Source: G965233625 sp965233625
Lineage (GTDB): Bacteria; Planctomycetota; Planctomycetia; Pirellulales; Pirellulaceae
Assembly (NCBI GenBank): GCA_965233625.1
Contig: OZ247499.1
Span: 7,192,001 to 7,256,000, forward strand
Direction: 5' to 3'
Length of the DNA stretch: 64,000 bases
Below, piece by piece: positions 43,401 through 51,756 of the stretch; position 1 is the stretch's first letter; every line of letters starts with the position of its first letter. Position numbers and translations under genes: made by a program. Under the pieces are notes generated by a model. It was not told the DNA's origin. It did not search any database and saw nothing but the letters and a program-made list of their open reading frames with translations.

Positions 43401-43825
43401 GCGTATAGCAGAATGGTTGTGTCGCCGAACTCGTCGTTCACAATCGGCTTGATGCCTTGCTCCGGCATCTGCACCAGTTCGACGCGGGCGCGGAGTTTAT
43501 CCCAGACGTTCTGAATAGCCTCGGGTCCAACCTCATCCTCCACGTCCACATAGATCGTGGACTGTCCGTTGATACTGACCGAACGGACAACATCGACTTC
43601 TTCAATCGTGTCGATCTCTTCTTCCAGCGCGTCGGTAATCAACTCCTCAACGCGGGTCGCCGGCGCTCCGGGCCAGCTTGTGAACACCACCGCCGTACGG
43701 ATGGTGAACTGCGGATCTTCCCGTCGCGACATGGTGAAGTAGGAATAAACACCCCACATCATCAGCGCGGCGATGGCGGTGAGAATAATAGCCTGGTAGC
43801 GGATTGAAAGGGCGCCAAGGTTCAT
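40499..43825 (-). CDS. RND efflux transporter permease subunit
   Basis: The 1108-residue inner-membrane pump resembles AcrB-type proton antiporters. It has 12 predicted membrane segments and two large periplasmic loops. The fourth membrane segment carries LGLLVDNAVQVCDQ, keeping the first of the two Asp residues of proton relay and replacing the second by Asn, as in several RND subgroups. It begins with a four-base overlap (ATGA) with the adaptor gene, so the two form an operon. The substrate is unknown (drug, solvent or metal). Confidence 0.92.
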   Translation of the reverse strand: MNLGALSIRYQAIILTAIAALMMWGVYSYFTMSRREDPQFTIRTAVVFTSWPGAPATRVEELITDALEEEIDTIEEVDVVRSVSINGQSTIYVDVEDEVGPEAIQNVWDKLRARVELVQMPEQGIKPIVNDEFGDTTILLYAIHQIPAPGRDKVREEDRYTPRQLELFADDVKDAIRVLPGAARVQKYGVQDEAVFIQTTLGQWSQIQLTTQRLQQLVEARNIVQPGGDIETAAGRFAIKPGGELDAVEEIDSIIADVSTDGDKRNRVYLRDLGLSVVRSYEDPPEILCTYADPDGPSPAVMVGLTMKSGANIVDLCDAAHRRVKELQEVEHVLPPDIAVTPVADTSKNVSAKINDVLINVLEAILIVVAVVFLVVGFRTAVVMAANIPVVVLGTLAVIAGLGVEMEQISLAAIIISLGLLVDNAVQVCDQARTNQMQGMPPVKAAVDGAATVASPMLMGTLTTIAAFAPMLISLTGGAAEYTQSLPITVSVTLGLSWVLATSFCVVLAAWFIRAPADPSKPSGPLPWLMAKASKLINRRKPASQPATEQGESFIFRMYDSAATAALKAKWITVAISVACFVLAMLLPVRSEFFPQDRRDQFAIRVYLPSTATIEETRDKVREVEEAVRKLSLVQLTTGEQVHRLRSMRTLVGGGGSRWYLSWNPESPRANFAEILIRTTNGAYTPSYATDIRRIAEKGDEKLGLNPIAGARVVPEELSLGPPAAPLEIRVSGQGTADMAKLREIADKVKRMVAAQPETWDVNDNWGVAGYQLHVDVDEDRANLAGVTNAQVAQTLSAYYSGRRLSTFREGDHLVPVYFRLIQDERNDVSQLASAQIEGANGKIPLDAIADIESRWEPARIERYDLNRTITVASQIERGGSGNDAVLRVMNSPEMAELKASLPAGFTIVAGGAYEESQDATEQMLLSFAISLISIVLLLVVQYNGWAKPLVILATLPLALIGAFFGLWITDNAMGFMPQLGLLSLFGIVLNTGIIFIEFADLIIAERASQENGDGPIVGLTVKQFRQCLIEAGKQRMLPIFLTTATTIGGLLPLGLAAGPLWEGMAWAMIFGLLIATVLTLLVVPALYAILVETFGVKPIRLATEDEE

Positions 43826-45510
43826 CGTGCACTCCCTGCCGGTACAGGCTTTACGGCTTCGCCATCTTGCAGGAAGTGGACGCCGGCGGTGATGATCTTC
43901 ATGCCTTCTTTCAGGCTGCCGGATTCCATTTCGATAATCTGGCGTGAGGTTCCGGCCCGGATATCGCCGGCGGCGGTTTTCACCTGGATCTTCCGCGCGG
44001 TTTTCTGTTCACCCGATTCATCCACGGTAAACACATAGGTGCGGCCACTTTCCTCGTAGATGGCAGACAGCGGCACGTACAAACCGGGTGGTGGTTCGCT
44101 GCCGCCCAGATTGACCTGCACCAGATCTCCCGGGCGGAGCATCCACTGGCCGCCGCCGTCGAGCAGCATCTGCTTACCGTCCCATTTTTCAGCGTCGCCG
44201 TCGGTAAGCGTCAGGCTGCCAGCCACAATGGTGCTGCTGACATCGAAATCCGGTTCGTTGACTTTCAAAGTGCGGAACCGCCAGTTGCCCAGGAACGGAA
44301 CGACGGACTGGCCCGGCGTAATCCGCAGCTTGCGGACCGATAGCACGGGGTCTTCCGTTTCCAGCTCCGTGCCTGGTTTGCGGTTGGTGACCTGCCATAA
44401 GAAGTAGCCCTGGTCATCCTGCCGGATGGCGCCCTGTTCAACGTAGTAAACACCTTTAGCGACCGGGGGCAGGAATTCGAAGTCAAGACGCCAGAGGTCT
44501 TCGGTGCGGGGGAACTGTTTGCCGCGTAAAGCGGCGGGAACCGGGCGGTCCAGTTTCTGGTTCAGCATGAGCAGCGTAACGGTGAACGTCCGCGTCTCTG
44601 GATCGGCGCTGGGATCGATTAGATAAATGTACGCATTCATCCGCTGCTCTTCGCCGTTGGGCATCGTCACCAGGACAGGCAAGCGACCCTTGAGGTGCAG
44701 CCGGCGCGATTGCTTGGCGGAGACTTCCACCTCGACGCGGATCGGATCCATCAGCTGCACGGTCAGCACGGGCGACTGGGGAGTCACAAGGCTGCCGGGC
44801 ACCACATGCACGTCGGCAACCTGCCCGCGGAATGCCGAGTAGAGTGAGCAGTCTGCCAGGTCTACTTTCGCGTCTTTCAGTCGCTGCTCTGCCTGCTGGA
44901 TCTCTGCTTCGGCGGATAGAAGTTCCGCCTTGCGCATTTCCAGATTGGCTTCTTGCTCGGCGAGCCGGGCCTCGGCAGTGGACAGGGTCGAGCGGGCTTT
45001 GTCGTAGTCTCCTTGCTGGATCGTGCCCGATTTTAGGAGGCGATCCGCCCGGTCAAATTCGATTTTAGCTAACTCTTTCTCTGACTCAGCAAAGCGGATG
45101 CCCGCGGGTGCGGCGCTGTTAACGGCGATTTTGACCGATTCGTACCTACGCTTGGCGATTTCAACATTGGCGTTCGCGGCCGCTACGGCAAGCTGATAGC
45201 GTTCTGTGTCGAGCTGCGCAAGCAGCGTGCCTTCGTAGACGGTTTCGCCATCGGAAGAACGGACACGGCCTTCGATGTCACCGCCCGGCTCCCGCACCCA
45301 TTTCACCCGCCCTGGTACTTCGAAGCCGATCTGCTCGGTTTTCCAGGCGCTGACCGATCCGGCGACCTGATGCGAACTTTGCGGCGCCTCGCTCGTGAGC
45401 TGGATAAACTCAACCGGCCGCGGCGTTTTGGCAACTTCAGCGGGCGGCCCAGAACAACCTGCTGCCAGAAGCAGGAGGGAAGACTGGAGAGCAAGAAGCG
45501 TGCGTTTCAT
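43822..45510 (-). CDS. RND efflux periplasmic adaptor lipoprotein
   Basis: The 562-residue membrane-fusion protein is anchored by lipidation at Cys19 (LLLLAAGCSG). It has a barrel-sandwich split around a coiled-coil hairpin (about 105-230, heptads such as KAELLSAEAEIQQAEQ) and a beta-barrel region (LKGRLPVLVTMPNG). Compared with the usual 350-400 residues it has an extra domain of about 150 residues near the C-terminal half. It joins the permease to an outer-membrane channel, whose gene is not in view. Confidence 0.9.
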   Translation of the reverse strand: MKRTLLALQSSLLLLAAGCSGPPAEVAKTPRPVEFIQLTSEAPQSSHQVAGSVSAWKTEQIGFEVPGRVKWVREPGGDIEGRVRSSDGETVYEGTLLAQLDTERYQLAVAAANANVEIAKRRYESVKIAVNSAAPAGIRFAESEKELAKIEFDRADRLLKSGTIQQGDYDKARSTLSTAEARLAEQEANLEMRKAELLSAEAEIQQAEQRLKDAKVDLADCSLYSAFRGQVADVHVVPGSLVTPQSPVLTVQLMDPIRVEVEVSAKQSRRLHLKGRLPVLVTMPNGEEQRMNAYIYLIDPSADPETRTFTVTLLMLNQKLDRPVPAALRGKQFPRTEDLWRLDFEFLPPVAKGVYYVEQGAIRQDDQGYFLWQVTNRKPGTELETEDPVLSVRKLRITPGQSVVPFLGNWRFRTLKVNEPDFDVSSTIVAGSLTLTDGDAEKWDGKQMLLDGGGQWMLRPGDLVQVNLGGSEPPPGLYVPLSAIYEESGRTYVFTVDESGEQKTARKIQVKTAAGDIRAGTSRQIIEMESGSLKEGMKIITAGVHFLQDGEAVKPVPAGSAR

Positions 45511-45828
45511 CGTTTCCCCTCAAGTGACGTGTAGAACGCGGTTTTGCATGCAACTGCCGTTCTTGGATGATTATATCGCACCATAGTATCTGTAAATACT
45601 TACAGGGCAAGCACTACGGTTTTCTACGTCGCGGGGCCCATCTATCGCATCTGAATCGCCCGCTTTACCACGGTAACCGGCGCCAAGGCCGCATTTGCGG
45701 GCGATCCTTGCCCTGCGAGACTTGAAGCGGAGCCGGATCTACGCCACAATCCCGTATTCACACGGGGCTGTTGTTCCGGTGGCCAGATTTATATCCATCC
45801 CCGTTTCATTGTGCAGGTTGAGAGTCAG
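45511..45828. other. Divergent control region between RND operon and groES
   Basis: This stretch of about 318 bp has no gene. It carries a palindrome near the RND side (45590-45605) and a small CCCGT-N6-ACGGG repeat (45751-45766). A CIRCE heat-shock operator (TTAGCACTC-N9-GAGTGCTAA) is not present before groES. Confidence 0.45.
45590..45605. promoter_or_regulatory. Palindrome CTGTAA-ATAC-TTACAG, candidate repressor site
   Basis: A perfect inverted repeat with a four-base centre lies about 80 bp before the RND adaptor start. Its length and AT-rich symmetry suit a TetR- or MarR-type efflux repressor, though no such regulator is encoded nearby. Confidence 0.45.
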
Positions 45829-46116
45829 ATGCGAGTTGAACCTCTAGGCGATAAAGTTGTTGTGCGTCGTGTCGAAGCAGAAGAAAAAACCGAAGGTGGC
45901 ATCGTCCTACCCGGCTCCGCCCAGAAGAAACCTGCCCAGGGCCGCGTGCTTTCCGTCGGTGACGGGCGTCTGCTGAAAGATGGCAGCCGTGCAAAGAACC
46001 AGGTAAGCGAAGGCGACCGCGTTATCTTTGATCAGTGGAGCGGTTCGGAAGTGGTTGTTAATGACGAAGAACTGCTCATTATGAGCGAAGACGATATCCT
46101 GGGCGTTATCGAGTAA
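45829..46116 (+). CDS. groES: Co-chaperonin GroES
   Basis: The 95-residue heptameric lid protein of the GroEL chaperonin has VEPLGDKVVVRRVEAEEKTEGGIVLP, the mobile loop in this GGIVLP region, and the roof and C-terminal motif NDEELLIMSEDDILGVIE. The ATG at 45829 gives the normal start; the frame opens at a GTG at 45811. No groEL follows. A 6-base GC-rich inverted repeat flanks the gap to the next gene (46117-46122 with 46146-46151). Confidence 0.93.
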   Translation: MRVEPLGDKVVVRRVEAEEKTEGGIVLPGSAQKKPAQGRVLSVGDGRLLKDGSRAKNQVSEGDRVIFDQWSGSEVVVNDEELLIMSEDDILGVIE

Positions 46117-46154
46117 CCGGCCCACTGCCAGACCTTTTACCGGGTGGCCGGAAG

Positions 46155-46865
46155 ATGCAAAGCAAACGCCCTGTTTCTCGTAAGTCGCGATTCCGCCTGG
46201 CAATTATTGCTTCGGTCATCGCGCACTTCGTTTTGCTGGCCGCGTTGCTTTACATTCCGTACCGCATCTTTTATCCACCCGCCGCCGGCAGTCCGGCGGA
46301 TGCTGGTAAGCGTGCAAGCAACAAGTCATACGTTGCACGCAATGTAGAGAAGAACACTCCGCCGCCGGCAGCCGTTGGGCCCGGTAGATTCGAGTCGCCC
46401 GAAGAGGCATTCGACCGCAACTTTGAAGATCGTCTAAGCGAATCTATCGAATCCGCCCGTCAACGTCCTGAGGATGAACAGCGGGCTGACCTGAAGGCAT
46501 CCGGCGAAACGCTTGCGGCGATTTCAAGCGAAGAATCCATCGACGAAATTGCCGGTAAGTTCAAAGAACTAAATCAGACGGAAGATCGCGCCGTTACGCC
46601 GGCCGCAGAGCCTGTGGCGGGCGCTTTTGACTACGACACGGCCCAGATTCACGACGTGCAGCGCAGCGGCTCCGCGGGCGCCTACAAGTACAACGCAACG
46701 CTGCTTGATGCCAAGGGCCGGACGCTTGCCATCCCGCTCGAAAATGCGGAAGGCGAATCGCTGTACGAAACCATGCAGATGGTCAAGCAGAACCCTTTGA
46801 TGGAAAAGGTGTACCGGCAGATTCTGATGTCCACGCTGGACAAGATGATCGAGAAACAGCAGTAG
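46155..46865 (+). CDS. Membrane-anchored protein of unknown function
   Basis: The 236-residue protein has a basic N-terminus and one membrane segment (about 13-38) followed by a Pro/Ala-rich and acidic stretch, then a small C-terminal domain (about 165-236). That domain is shaped like YNATLLDAKGRTLAIPLENAEGESLY. The TonB-like layout (one anchor, then a proline-containing linker) suggests a periplasmic partner protein, but no TonB motif is present. It is 38 bp after groES; the relation is unknown. Confidence 0.55.
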   Translation: MQSKRPVSRKSRFRLAIIASVIAHFVLLAALLYIPYRIFYPPAAGSPADAGKRASNKSYVARNVEKNTPPPAAVGPGRFESPEEAFDRNFEDRLSESIESARQRPEDEQRADLKASGETLAAISSEESIDEIAGKFKELNQTEDRAVTPAAEPVAGAFDYDTAQIHDVQRSGSAGAYKYNATLLDAKGRTLAIPLENAEGESLYETMQMVKQNPLMEKVYRQILMSTLDKMIEKQQ

Positions 46866-46868
46866 CCG

Positions 46869-46897
46869 GACACACGCCCGTAACATCGCGTTATAAT
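46869..46897 (+). promoter_or_regulatory. Candidate sigma-70-type promoter for the sugar ABC operon
   Basis: A perfect TATAAT at 46892-46897 lies 54 bp before the binding-protein start. The -35 with 17-bp spacing (GACACA at 46869) is poor, so only the -10 is good. It fits the start of a three-gene transporter operon. Confidence 0.35.
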
Positions 46898-46951
46898 GCG
46901 TGGTCTTTTACGTGGTAATGTGTCTCCTCTCTCTATTGCTGAAAGCACGCT

Positions 46952-47941
46952 ATGAATCGTCTCTCGCTGCTAGCCATTCTATTCTTGACTCTTGCGCTCA
47001 CAGGCTGCGGTTCTAGTGCGCCGACGGTTGTTGACGGCAGCGAAAGTAGCGATGGAGCCGCAGAGTCGAAGGGTATTATTGGCGTATCGGTTCTGACGCT
47101 GACCAATCCTTTCTTTAAAACCATCGGTGACACGATTACGTCAGAGGCCGCCAAACATGGTTACGAGGTTATCGTGGTCAGTGGCGAATTCGACGTGGTG
47201 AAACAGCAGAATCAGGTCAAAGACTTTATCGTCAAACGCGTGGCGGCGATTGTTCTTTGTCCCTGTGAATCGAAGTCCATCGGCCCTGCCATCAAAGAAG
47301 CGAACGACGCAGGTATCCCTGTTTTCACAGCCGACATTGCCTCGCTCGCGAAAGATGCGGAAGTCGTCTCGCACATTGCCACCGACAACTACGGCGGAGG
47401 CAAACAGGCAGGCGAAGCAATGATCGAGGCGCTGGACGGGAAGGCTGGTAAAGTTGCGATCCTTGATTTCAAACAGGCCGAGTCGTGCCTACTACGCGTG
47501 AAAGGCTTTAAGGAAGTTATCGCCGCACACAATGAAGAAAAGCCCGCTGCAAAGATCGAAATCGTCGCGGAGCTGCCCGCCGACGGCAAGAAGGACAAAG
47601 GGCTAACCGCCACGGAAGATGTGCTTTCGCGTCACCGTGACTTGGCGGGCATCTTCGCAATCAACGATCCCTCCGCACTGGGCGCCCGCGCCGCACTCGA
47701 AAAGGCGGGCGCGGCTAGTCAGGTGAAGATCATCGGTTTCGACGGTCAGAAAAGCGGCAAAGAAGCGATCCGCGACGGTAAAATCTACGCAGACCCCATT
47801 CAGTTTCCCGAACGCATCGGGCGGATGACGGTAGATTCCATTGTCAAATATTCCAATGGCGAAGAAGTGCCGCCGGAGCAGTTGATTCCCACCGCGCTCT
47901 ATCGTCAGAAAGACGCGCAGAATGACCCGGAGCTAGAGTAA
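46952..47941 (+). CDS. Ribose-type ABC transporter substrate-binding lipoprotein
   Basis: This 329-residue type I periplasmic binding protein has a lipobox (LALTGC, Cys19). The ribose-binding-like pattern is GVSVLTLTNPFFKTIGD, VAAIVLCPCESKSIGPAIKEANDAGIPVFT, HIATDNYGGGKQAG and GIFAINDPSALGARAALEKAG. It captures a sugar or related polyol outside the inner membrane. It is first in an rbsB-rbsA-rbsC-like operon. The sugar specificity is not readable. Confidence 0.92.
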   Translation: MNRLSLLAILFLTLALTGCGSSAPTVVDGSESSDGAAESKGIIGVSVLTLTNPFFKTIGDTITSEAAKHGYEVIVVSGEFDVVKQQNQVKDFIVKRVAAIVLCPCESKSIGPAIKEANDAGIPVFTADIASLAKDAEVVSHIATDNYGGGKQAGEAMIEALDGKAGKVAILDFKQAESCLLRVKGFKEVIAAHNEEKPAAKIEIVAELPADGKKDKGLTATEDVLSRHRDLAGIFAINDPSALGARAALEKAGAASQVKIIGFDGQKSGKEAIRDGKIYADPIQFPERIGRMTVDSIVKYSNGEEVPPEQLIPTALYRQKDAQNDPELE

Positions 47942-47998
47942 CCTGCAACGGCAACTGGCTGGTTCTTGGGTAACGTCCCACAACTTCTGGAAAGATAA

Positions 47999-49489
47999 GT
48001 GCACCCGACACCGCTCCTTGAAATGCGCGGCATCGAAAAGTCGTTCCCCGGCGTGCGTGCGCTGCGGGGCGTCGATCTGCGGTTGCACGAAGGAGAAGTT
48101 CTCGCGCTGCTGGGCGAAAATGGCGCCGGCAAAAGCACGCTTATCAAAGTGCTGGGCGGTGCGTATCAACCAGACGCCGGGCAGGTGCTTATCAAAGGTG
48201 AGCCGGTCACATTCCTGTCGCCCGCCGATGCGCAGCACGCGGGGATTGGCGTGATCTATCAGGAGTTCAATCTGATCCCCGGTCTCACGGCGTGCGAAAA
48301 CATCTTTCTGGGCCGGGAACACACCTTCTTCGGCGCCATCCGTCGCCGGGAGGAAGAAGAACGCGCGCAGGCGCTGTTTGACCGTACAGGGGTGAAGGTG
48401 GATCTACGCGCGCGATGCGATGCCTTGCCCGTGGCGCATCAGCAGGTGGTTGAGATCGCCAAGGCGCTATCGCTCGATGCGCGCATTCTTGTCATGGACG
48501 AACCCACTGCCACGCTGACGCCTCGCGAAGTGGCCTCGTTGCACGCGATCATTCAGGATCTGAAATCGCAGGGGATCGGCATCATTTATATCAGTCATCG
48601 CCTGGAAGAAATCTTTGCCATTGCCGGTCGTGTGACGGTGCTTCGCGATGGAGAGAACGTAGGCTCACGGGCTGTGGAAGACATCAGCCGCAAAGACCTC
48701 ATCGAACTGATGGTCGGCCGCAAGCTTGAGAATGAGTATCCCGCCCGCACGCCGTCGCCAGGCGCCATCGCGCTGGAAGTGAACGGCTTGAACCGTAGGC
48801 CCGATGTCAAAGATGTGTCACTGAATGTCCGCCGCGGTGAGATTGTCGCTTTGACCGGACTGGTTGGTTCCGGCCGCACTGAAACGGCACGTCTGATCGC
48901 CGGAGCCGACCGCGCGGAAAGCGGCGAAATTAAGATCGATGGACATCGCGCCGAAATCCGCAGCCCCGCCGCAGCGATTGCAGCGGGTGTCTGTCTGCTG
49001 ACCGAAGACCGCAAGAGTCAGGGGCTGATCGGCAAACAGAGCGTGCTGGAAAACTTCGGACTGCCCAATCTTCAGCGGTTCTCCACGGCTGGTGTTCTGC
49101 ATCAACGGCAGGAACGCGAGCAGTTTCAGCAATATACGGCGGACTTGCAGGTAAAAGTCGCCAGCCCCAGTCAACCCGCCAGAAATCTTTCGGGCGGCAA
49201 TCAGCAGAAGGTTGTGCTGGCGAAATGGCTGCAAGCCGATTCCAATATTCTGATCTTCGACGAACCAACACGCGGCATTGATGTGGGCGCTAAATTCCAG
49301 ATTTATCAGTTGATGAATCAATTGGCAGCAGCAGGTAAAGCCATCCTGATGATCACTAGCGAACTGCCCGAAGCGCTGGGGATGGCGGACCGCATTTACG
49401 TCATGCACGAAGGAACCGTCGCGGGCGAAATTCCTGACGCCCGTACGGCGACACAGGAACAGATCATGAGTCTGGCGGTGCAAGGATGA
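47999..49489 (+). CDS. Ribose-type ABC transporter ATPase (double domain)
   Basis: The 496-residue ATP-binding subunit has two nucleotide-binding domains. The first has Walker A GENGAGKST and VMDEPTATLTP. The second has the family's weakened Walker A GLVGSGRTE, signature NLSGGNQQKV and IFDEPTRGIDVG. It energises sugar uptake. The start is a GTG with GGAAAG upstream. Its stop overlaps the permease start by four bases (ATGA). Confidence 0.94.
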   Translation: MHPTPLLEMRGIEKSFPGVRALRGVDLRLHEGEVLALLGENGAGKSTLIKVLGGAYQPDAGQVLIKGEPVTFLSPADAQHAGIGVIYQEFNLIPGLTACENIFLGREHTFFGAIRRREEEERAQALFDRTGVKVDLRARCDALPVAHQQVVEIAKALSLDARILVMDEPTATLTPREVASLHAIIQDLKSQGIGIIYISHRLEEIFAIAGRVTVLRDGENVGSRAVEDISRKDLIELMVGRKLENEYPARTPSPGAIALEVNGLNRRPDVKDVSLNVRRGEIVALTGLVGSGRTETARLIAGADRAESGEIKIDGHRAEIRSPAAAIAAGVCLLTEDRKSQGLIGKQSVLENFGLPNLQRFSTAGVLHQRQEREQFQQYTADLQVKVASPSQPARNLSGGNQQKVVLAKWLQADSNILIFDEPTRGIDVGAKFQIYQLMNQLAAAGKAILMITSELPEALGMADRIYVMHEGTVAGEIPDARTATQEQIMSLAVQG

Positions 49490-50865
49490 ACAACAAACCG
49501 GCAACGCCCCGCCCCGCGCGCCGTCTGTTGGCGACACTTTTTGCTGACTATGGCATGCTGCTGGTGCTGATTCTGCTCGGTGTCTTCTTCAGCGTGATGA
49601 CCTGGGACAGGCTTTCCGATACCAGTCCCAGCGGCCTCAACTCCATTGCCGACACGCTCAGCGACGACGGCGGCTCGAAGGTGATTCTCATCGCGTTGGC
49701 TTCGACTGCGGATGAAGAATTTACGCAGCTAATGCAGCAGACGCTTGAGTCCCGTGGTCATCGCGTGGTGGGTGTCGTCAACGGAAAGCCAGCCGACGCC
49801 CGGAAGGTGTTTGAGGAAAATGCTGCGGCGGATATCGATACTATCGTTTGCAGTGCGGCGGCAGCGGAATGGCTGATCTTCAAAGACTTCCGCAAAAAAC
49901 AGTCTGGCTACCAGAACGCCAAAATCCTGGCGCCGCCTACTTACTACTGGCCGGCGTTTCTGACGGCGGGAAATCTGCGGAATGTGGCCAGTCAGATTTC
50001 CGTCATTGCGATTATCGCCATCGGTATGACGCTGGTGATTATCACCGGCGGTATCGATCTTTCAGTTGGCAGCCTCATTGCCCTCTCGGCCGTGATTTCG
50101 GCTTACGTGATCCGCAGCGCGATGGGCGGTGTCGACGCGTTGCCGTGGGGCACGATGACAGGTTGCATGATTGGCATTGCGGCTTGCGGGCTGGCAGGTC
50201 TGTTCAATGGCGTCATGGTGACGTGGCTGAAAGTGCCGCCATTTATTGTCACCCTGGCGCTGATGCTTGCCCTCAGTGGCTTTGCCTACATCATTGCCGG
50301 CGGCCAGTCCATTGATGCAGTGCCGGAACACATGACATGGCTGGGGCGCGGGGCAACGTTATTTGGCATTCCGAATTCCGTCATCTTAATGCTGCTGCTT
50401 TACGCCGCTGCTCATCTGCTGATGAGCTACACCATCTTCGGGCGTTACATCTATGCAGTGGGCGGCAATGCTGAAGCCGCCCGCCTTTCGGGCGTACCCG
50501 TTACCCGCGTCGTGTTGCTGGTCTACACGCTGTGCGGCGCACTAGCCGGACTTGGCGGCGTGGTGATGGCTTCGCAGCTAAAGAGCGGCGCACCAACTTA
50601 CGGCCAGATGTACGAACTGTACGTGATTGCCGCCGTCGTGGTCGGCGGCGCGTCGCTGGCAGGTGGCGAAGGGAAAGTGCTCGGCACGCTGATCGGCGCC
50701 TTCATTATCGCCGTGATTCAGAATGGCATGAACCTGACCAACGTCGAAAGCTACACCCAGAAGGTCGTGCTCGGCAGCGTTATCCTGGGCGCCGTTATTC
50801 TTGACCGGTTGCGTCACGGCGCCGGCGGCTGGAAGCGGCTGGGACGAATTTTCAAATCATCATGA
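49486..50865 (+). CDS. Ribose-type ABC transporter permease with an extra periplasmic domain
   Basis: The 459-residue permease is unusually long (RbsC is about 320). Membrane segments match RbsC from FLTAGNLRNVASQISVIAI and GMTLVIITGGIDLSVGS onwards. Between the first membrane segment (about 20-38) and that point is an insert of about 108 residues. The insert has alternating hydrophobic strands and helices (SKVILIALAS, HRVVGVVNG, IDTIVCSAAAAEW), like a half-lobe of a periplasmic binding protein. The position implies it faces the periplasm. Confidence 0.9.
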   Translation: MNNKPATPRPARRLLATLFADYGMLLVLILLGVFFSVMTWDRLSDTSPSGLNSIADTLSDDGGSKVILIALASTADEEFTQLMQQTLESRGHRVVGVVNGKPADARKVFEENAAADIDTIVCSAAAAEWLIFKDFRKKQSGYQNAKILAPPTYYWPAFLTAGNLRNVASQISVIAIIAIGMTLVIITGGIDLSVGSLIALSAVISAYVIRSAMGGVDALPWGTMTGCMIGIAACGLAGLFNGVMVTWLKVPPFIVTLALMLALSGFAYIIAGGQSIDAVPEHMTWLGRGATLFGIPNSVILMLLLYAAAHLLMSYTIFGRYIYAVGGNAEAARLSGVPVTRVVLLVYTLCGALAGLGGVVMASQLKSGAPTYGQMYELYVIAAVVVGGASLAGGEGKVLGTLIGAFIIAVIQNGMNLTNVESYTQKVVLGSVILGAVILDRLRHGAGGWKRLGRIFKSS

Positions 50866-50877
50866 TTCGCTAAACAC

Positions 50878-51489
50878 TTATTCGTTCAGCGCGGCGATAA
50901 TCTCGTCGGTGATATCGCAGTTATCAGCGAACACGATAAATCGCTGCACCGCTTTGAGAATCTGCTCCCGGTTTGTCTCATCTTCCGGCGGCGTCTGCTT
51001 GCGCACCACCATGCGGATCTGATGGTTACGTGCATAGGCGGCGACCGTCCGTTCCACCTGCTGATAACACTCCCAGTACAACGCCGCCTCGCGATCCATC
51101 AACGATTTCTTGGCCGACTCGATCCGCTTCTTGACGCCTTCGGTCAGCGACTCGATCGCGCGGTTCATCGCCGTTTCCTGTTCAGAACCAGCAGGTAGAT
51201 CGATGCTGCGGCGTTTCAATTCCATGATGCCCTTTTTCGCCGTCCGGATCTCTGTGTCGACCCGTTTCACTTCCAGCTTCAGTTCATCCTGTTTCTGCTT
51301 AAAGTCTTCGTAGTGCTGAAACACTTTCCCCATGTCGATTTCTGCAATCAGACAAGGCGGATTCTCTGCAGCTGGACCAGCGGGCGGTTCGGGCGGCGCG
51401 TCAGCAGCGGCTGCATGCACGCTACAAAACAACAAGGTAACAGCTGCCAGCATCCACCGTTTTTTTGCACCATCCATGCCACAATCCAT
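50878..51489 (-). CDS. Skp/OmpH-like exported coiled-coil protein
   Basis: The protein has about 203 residues, with a signal peptide (about 12-30, cut near AAA). The motif IAEIDMGKVFQHYEDFKQKQDELKLE and a long coiled coil follow, the hallmark of the Skp/OmpH family of periplasmic chaperones for outer-membrane proteins. A second ATG at 51477 (MDGAKK) is equally possible, and the frame is open to 51618 without a plausible start. It converges with the sugar permease. Confidence 0.7.
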   Translation of the reverse strand: MDCGMDGAKKRWMLAAVTLLFCSVHAAAADAPPEPPAGPAAENPPCLIAEIDMGKVFQHYEDFKQKQDELKLEVKRVDTEIRTAKKGIMELKRRSIDLPAGSEQETAMNRAIESLTEGVKKRIESAKKSLMDREAALYWECYQQVERTVAAYARNHQIRMVVRKQTPPEDETNREQILKAVQRFIVFADNCDITDEIIAALNE

Positions 51490-51756
51490 CGTTGACGGAA
51501 GAAAAAAAGAATCCCACCGCAGTAGGTTAGCCAAACCCTCGCGCCTGGCACAAGACGAATCCAGCCGGTAAGCAGCAAACGCATTGGATGCCGTTCTGGC
51601 TGGTTGCCCAGCGTCCAACCGGACCGCGAAGAAAACGCAATGGAGCCAACTATCGCGATTTTTGCCTTGTATAAAGGGATTTCCGCATTTTGGCGCCCGG
51701 TTTGCATATCTTCTGCACCATCAAAGAATAATAACCCTGACCGGAGGACATCAAAA

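Noticed and set aside
45511..45828. CIRCE heat-shock operator before groES
   Set aside because: The consensus inverted repeat is absent.
46117..46151. CCGGCC/GGCCGG inverted repeat after groES as a terminator
   Set aside because: The stem is short, the loop is 23 bases and there is no T-run. It also overlaps the next ribosome site.
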